Positions 4,556-5,118 of a stretch of DNA of 5,118 bases are shown here, in pieces. A program made the translations under genes and the position numbers. This DNA comes from an uncultured Collinsella sp. (GTDB lineage: Bacteria > Actinomycetota > Coriobacteriia > Coriobacteriales > Coriobacteriaceae). The DNA is taken from NCBI GenBank assembly GCA_900552705.1, contig USAX01000133.1, positions 1 through 5,118 on the forward strand, in the 5' to 3' direction. How positions within the stretch are numbered: position 1 is the stretch's first letter; the number at the start of each line of letters is the position of its first letter. The notes under the pieces are model-generated. The model did no database searches, had not been told where the DNA came from, and saw nothing but the letters and a program-made list of their open reading frames with translations.

Positions 4556-5118
4556 GTGGCAAAACAGCGCGTTACGATCGCAGACGTCGCTCGAGAGGCG
4601 GGAACCTCGACGGCAAGCGTCTCGTATTACCTCAACGACAAACGAGAAAAGCTTAGCGAGAAGACGCAGGCAAAGATTGCGCGCGTCATCAAGGAACTCG
4701 GATACGTTCCCAACGCCCAAGCGCAAACGCTCACCGGCAAGCAGACCCACGTCATCGCCATCATCATTTTGGATAACACCAACAAGTGGGCGGGCCTCGT
4801 CCTCAACGGCATGGAACAAGTCATGCTCCCCGCGGGCTACCAGACGGTCGTTTGCACGAGCAACTTTAACCCCGAGACCGAGCTCATGTATGTCGACAAA
4901 ATGCTCTCGCTGGGCGTCGATGGTTTTATCATCCAGCCCACGGCAAATTTCAAGGCCGTCCACGACCGCATCAAGCGCGCCGGCAAGCCCGTCGTCTTTT
5001 TTGACGCGGCCATCTACAGCCCAGGCACCAGCTGGATCAAAACCAACCTCTACGACGGCGTGTACAATGCCACGCAGGCGCTTCTCGATGCCGGCTACGA
5101 GGACTTTTTCTCCATTGC
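4556..5118 (+). CDS. LacI/GalR-family transcriptional regulator, partial
   Basis: The first 187 codons of a LacI-type regulator; the gene runs off the right edge (family length is about 330-340). The N-terminal helix-turn-helix is TIADVAREAGTSTASVSYYLN (residues 7-27); the usual VSR is VSY here, with Tyr24 in place of Arg. The hinge segment VPNAQAQTLTG (51-61) has Leu59 in the position that inserts into the operator's central CG step. From HVIAIIILDNTN (65-76) the periplasmic-binding-protein-like sugar domain begins, with GMEQVMLPAGYQTVVCTSN (85-103) and LGVDGFIIQPT (119-129) typical of its first subdomain. I chose GTG at 4556 because GGAAGGAG ends 5 bases upstream and MAKQRVTIADVA is the usual N terminus; the in-frame ATG at 4520 lacks a ribosome site. 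Divergent from the PTS gene, it is the likely local repressor, with a sugar or sugar phosphate as effector (inference). Confidence 0.93.
   Translation, partial: MAKQRVTIADVAREAGTSTASVSYYLNDKREKLSEKTQAKIARVIKELGYVPNAQAQTLTGKQTHVIAIIILDNTNKWAGLVLNGMEQVMLPAGYQTVVCTSNFNPETELMYVDKMLSLGVDGFIIQPTANFKAVHDRIKRAGKPVVFFDAAIYSPGTSWIKTNLYDGVYNATQALLDAGYEDFFSI

Noticed and set aside
4520..4558. ATG start for the LacI-family gene, 36 bases upstream of GTG
   Set aside because: No ribosome site precedes it, while GGAAGGAG stands 5 bases before the GTG, and the family usually begins only a few residues before the TIADVA segment.
4499..4963. A minus-strand open frame of 154 codons
   Set aside because: It overlaps the LacI-family gene, which has a helix-turn-helix and hinge in the plus-strand frame.

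Overview
The window looks like chromosomal DNA of a high-GC Gram-positive gut anaerobe. The Coriobacteriia (Collinsella/Olsenella type) are my best guess, from the GC-rich codon use, the strong AGGAG-type ribosome sites, and the gene mix of a fructose-family PTS, a GatZ/KbaZ-like protein, a short-form transaldolase and a split transketolase. The taxonomic call is inference. No mobile element, CRISPR array, tRNA or rRNA is visible.

Layout, right to left along the minus strand: a fructose-family PTS permease IIBC (4140-2668); a 144-bp gap with interlocking inverted repeats; a GatZ/KbaZ-family (PF08013-type) protein (2523-1255); a GC-rich dyad followed by a textbook intrinsic terminator (1235-1162); a class I transaldolase of the TalC/FSA size class (1129-446); a 62-bp gap with a hairpin; and the start of the N-terminal transketolase subunit (383, running off the left edge). 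On the plus strand, divergent from the PTS gene, a LacI/GalR-family regulator starts with GTG at 4556 and runs off the right edge. The 415-bp divergent region carries a good minus-strand promoter and several dyads centred on CG, the operator form used by LacI-family proteins.

Reading: this appears to be a LacI-controlled cluster for uptake and breakdown of a ketose. The IIBC imports and phosphorylates a sugar, the GatZ-like protein acts on the ketose phosphate or bisphosphate, and transaldolase plus transketolase link the products to the non-oxidative pentose phosphate pathway. The substrate cannot be read from the sequence. Two usual partners are absent from the window: a PTS IIA domain, and a catalytic GatY/KbaY aldolase for the GatZ-like protein. 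That absence, together with the GatZ-like protein's divergence from E. coli GatZ, leaves room for an independent activity such as ketose-phosphate 4-epimerisation. The genes themselves belong to known families. The least ordinary items are the orphan GatZ-like protein, the interlocked repeats behind the PTS gene, and the terminator inside the cluster with no room for a promoter after it.
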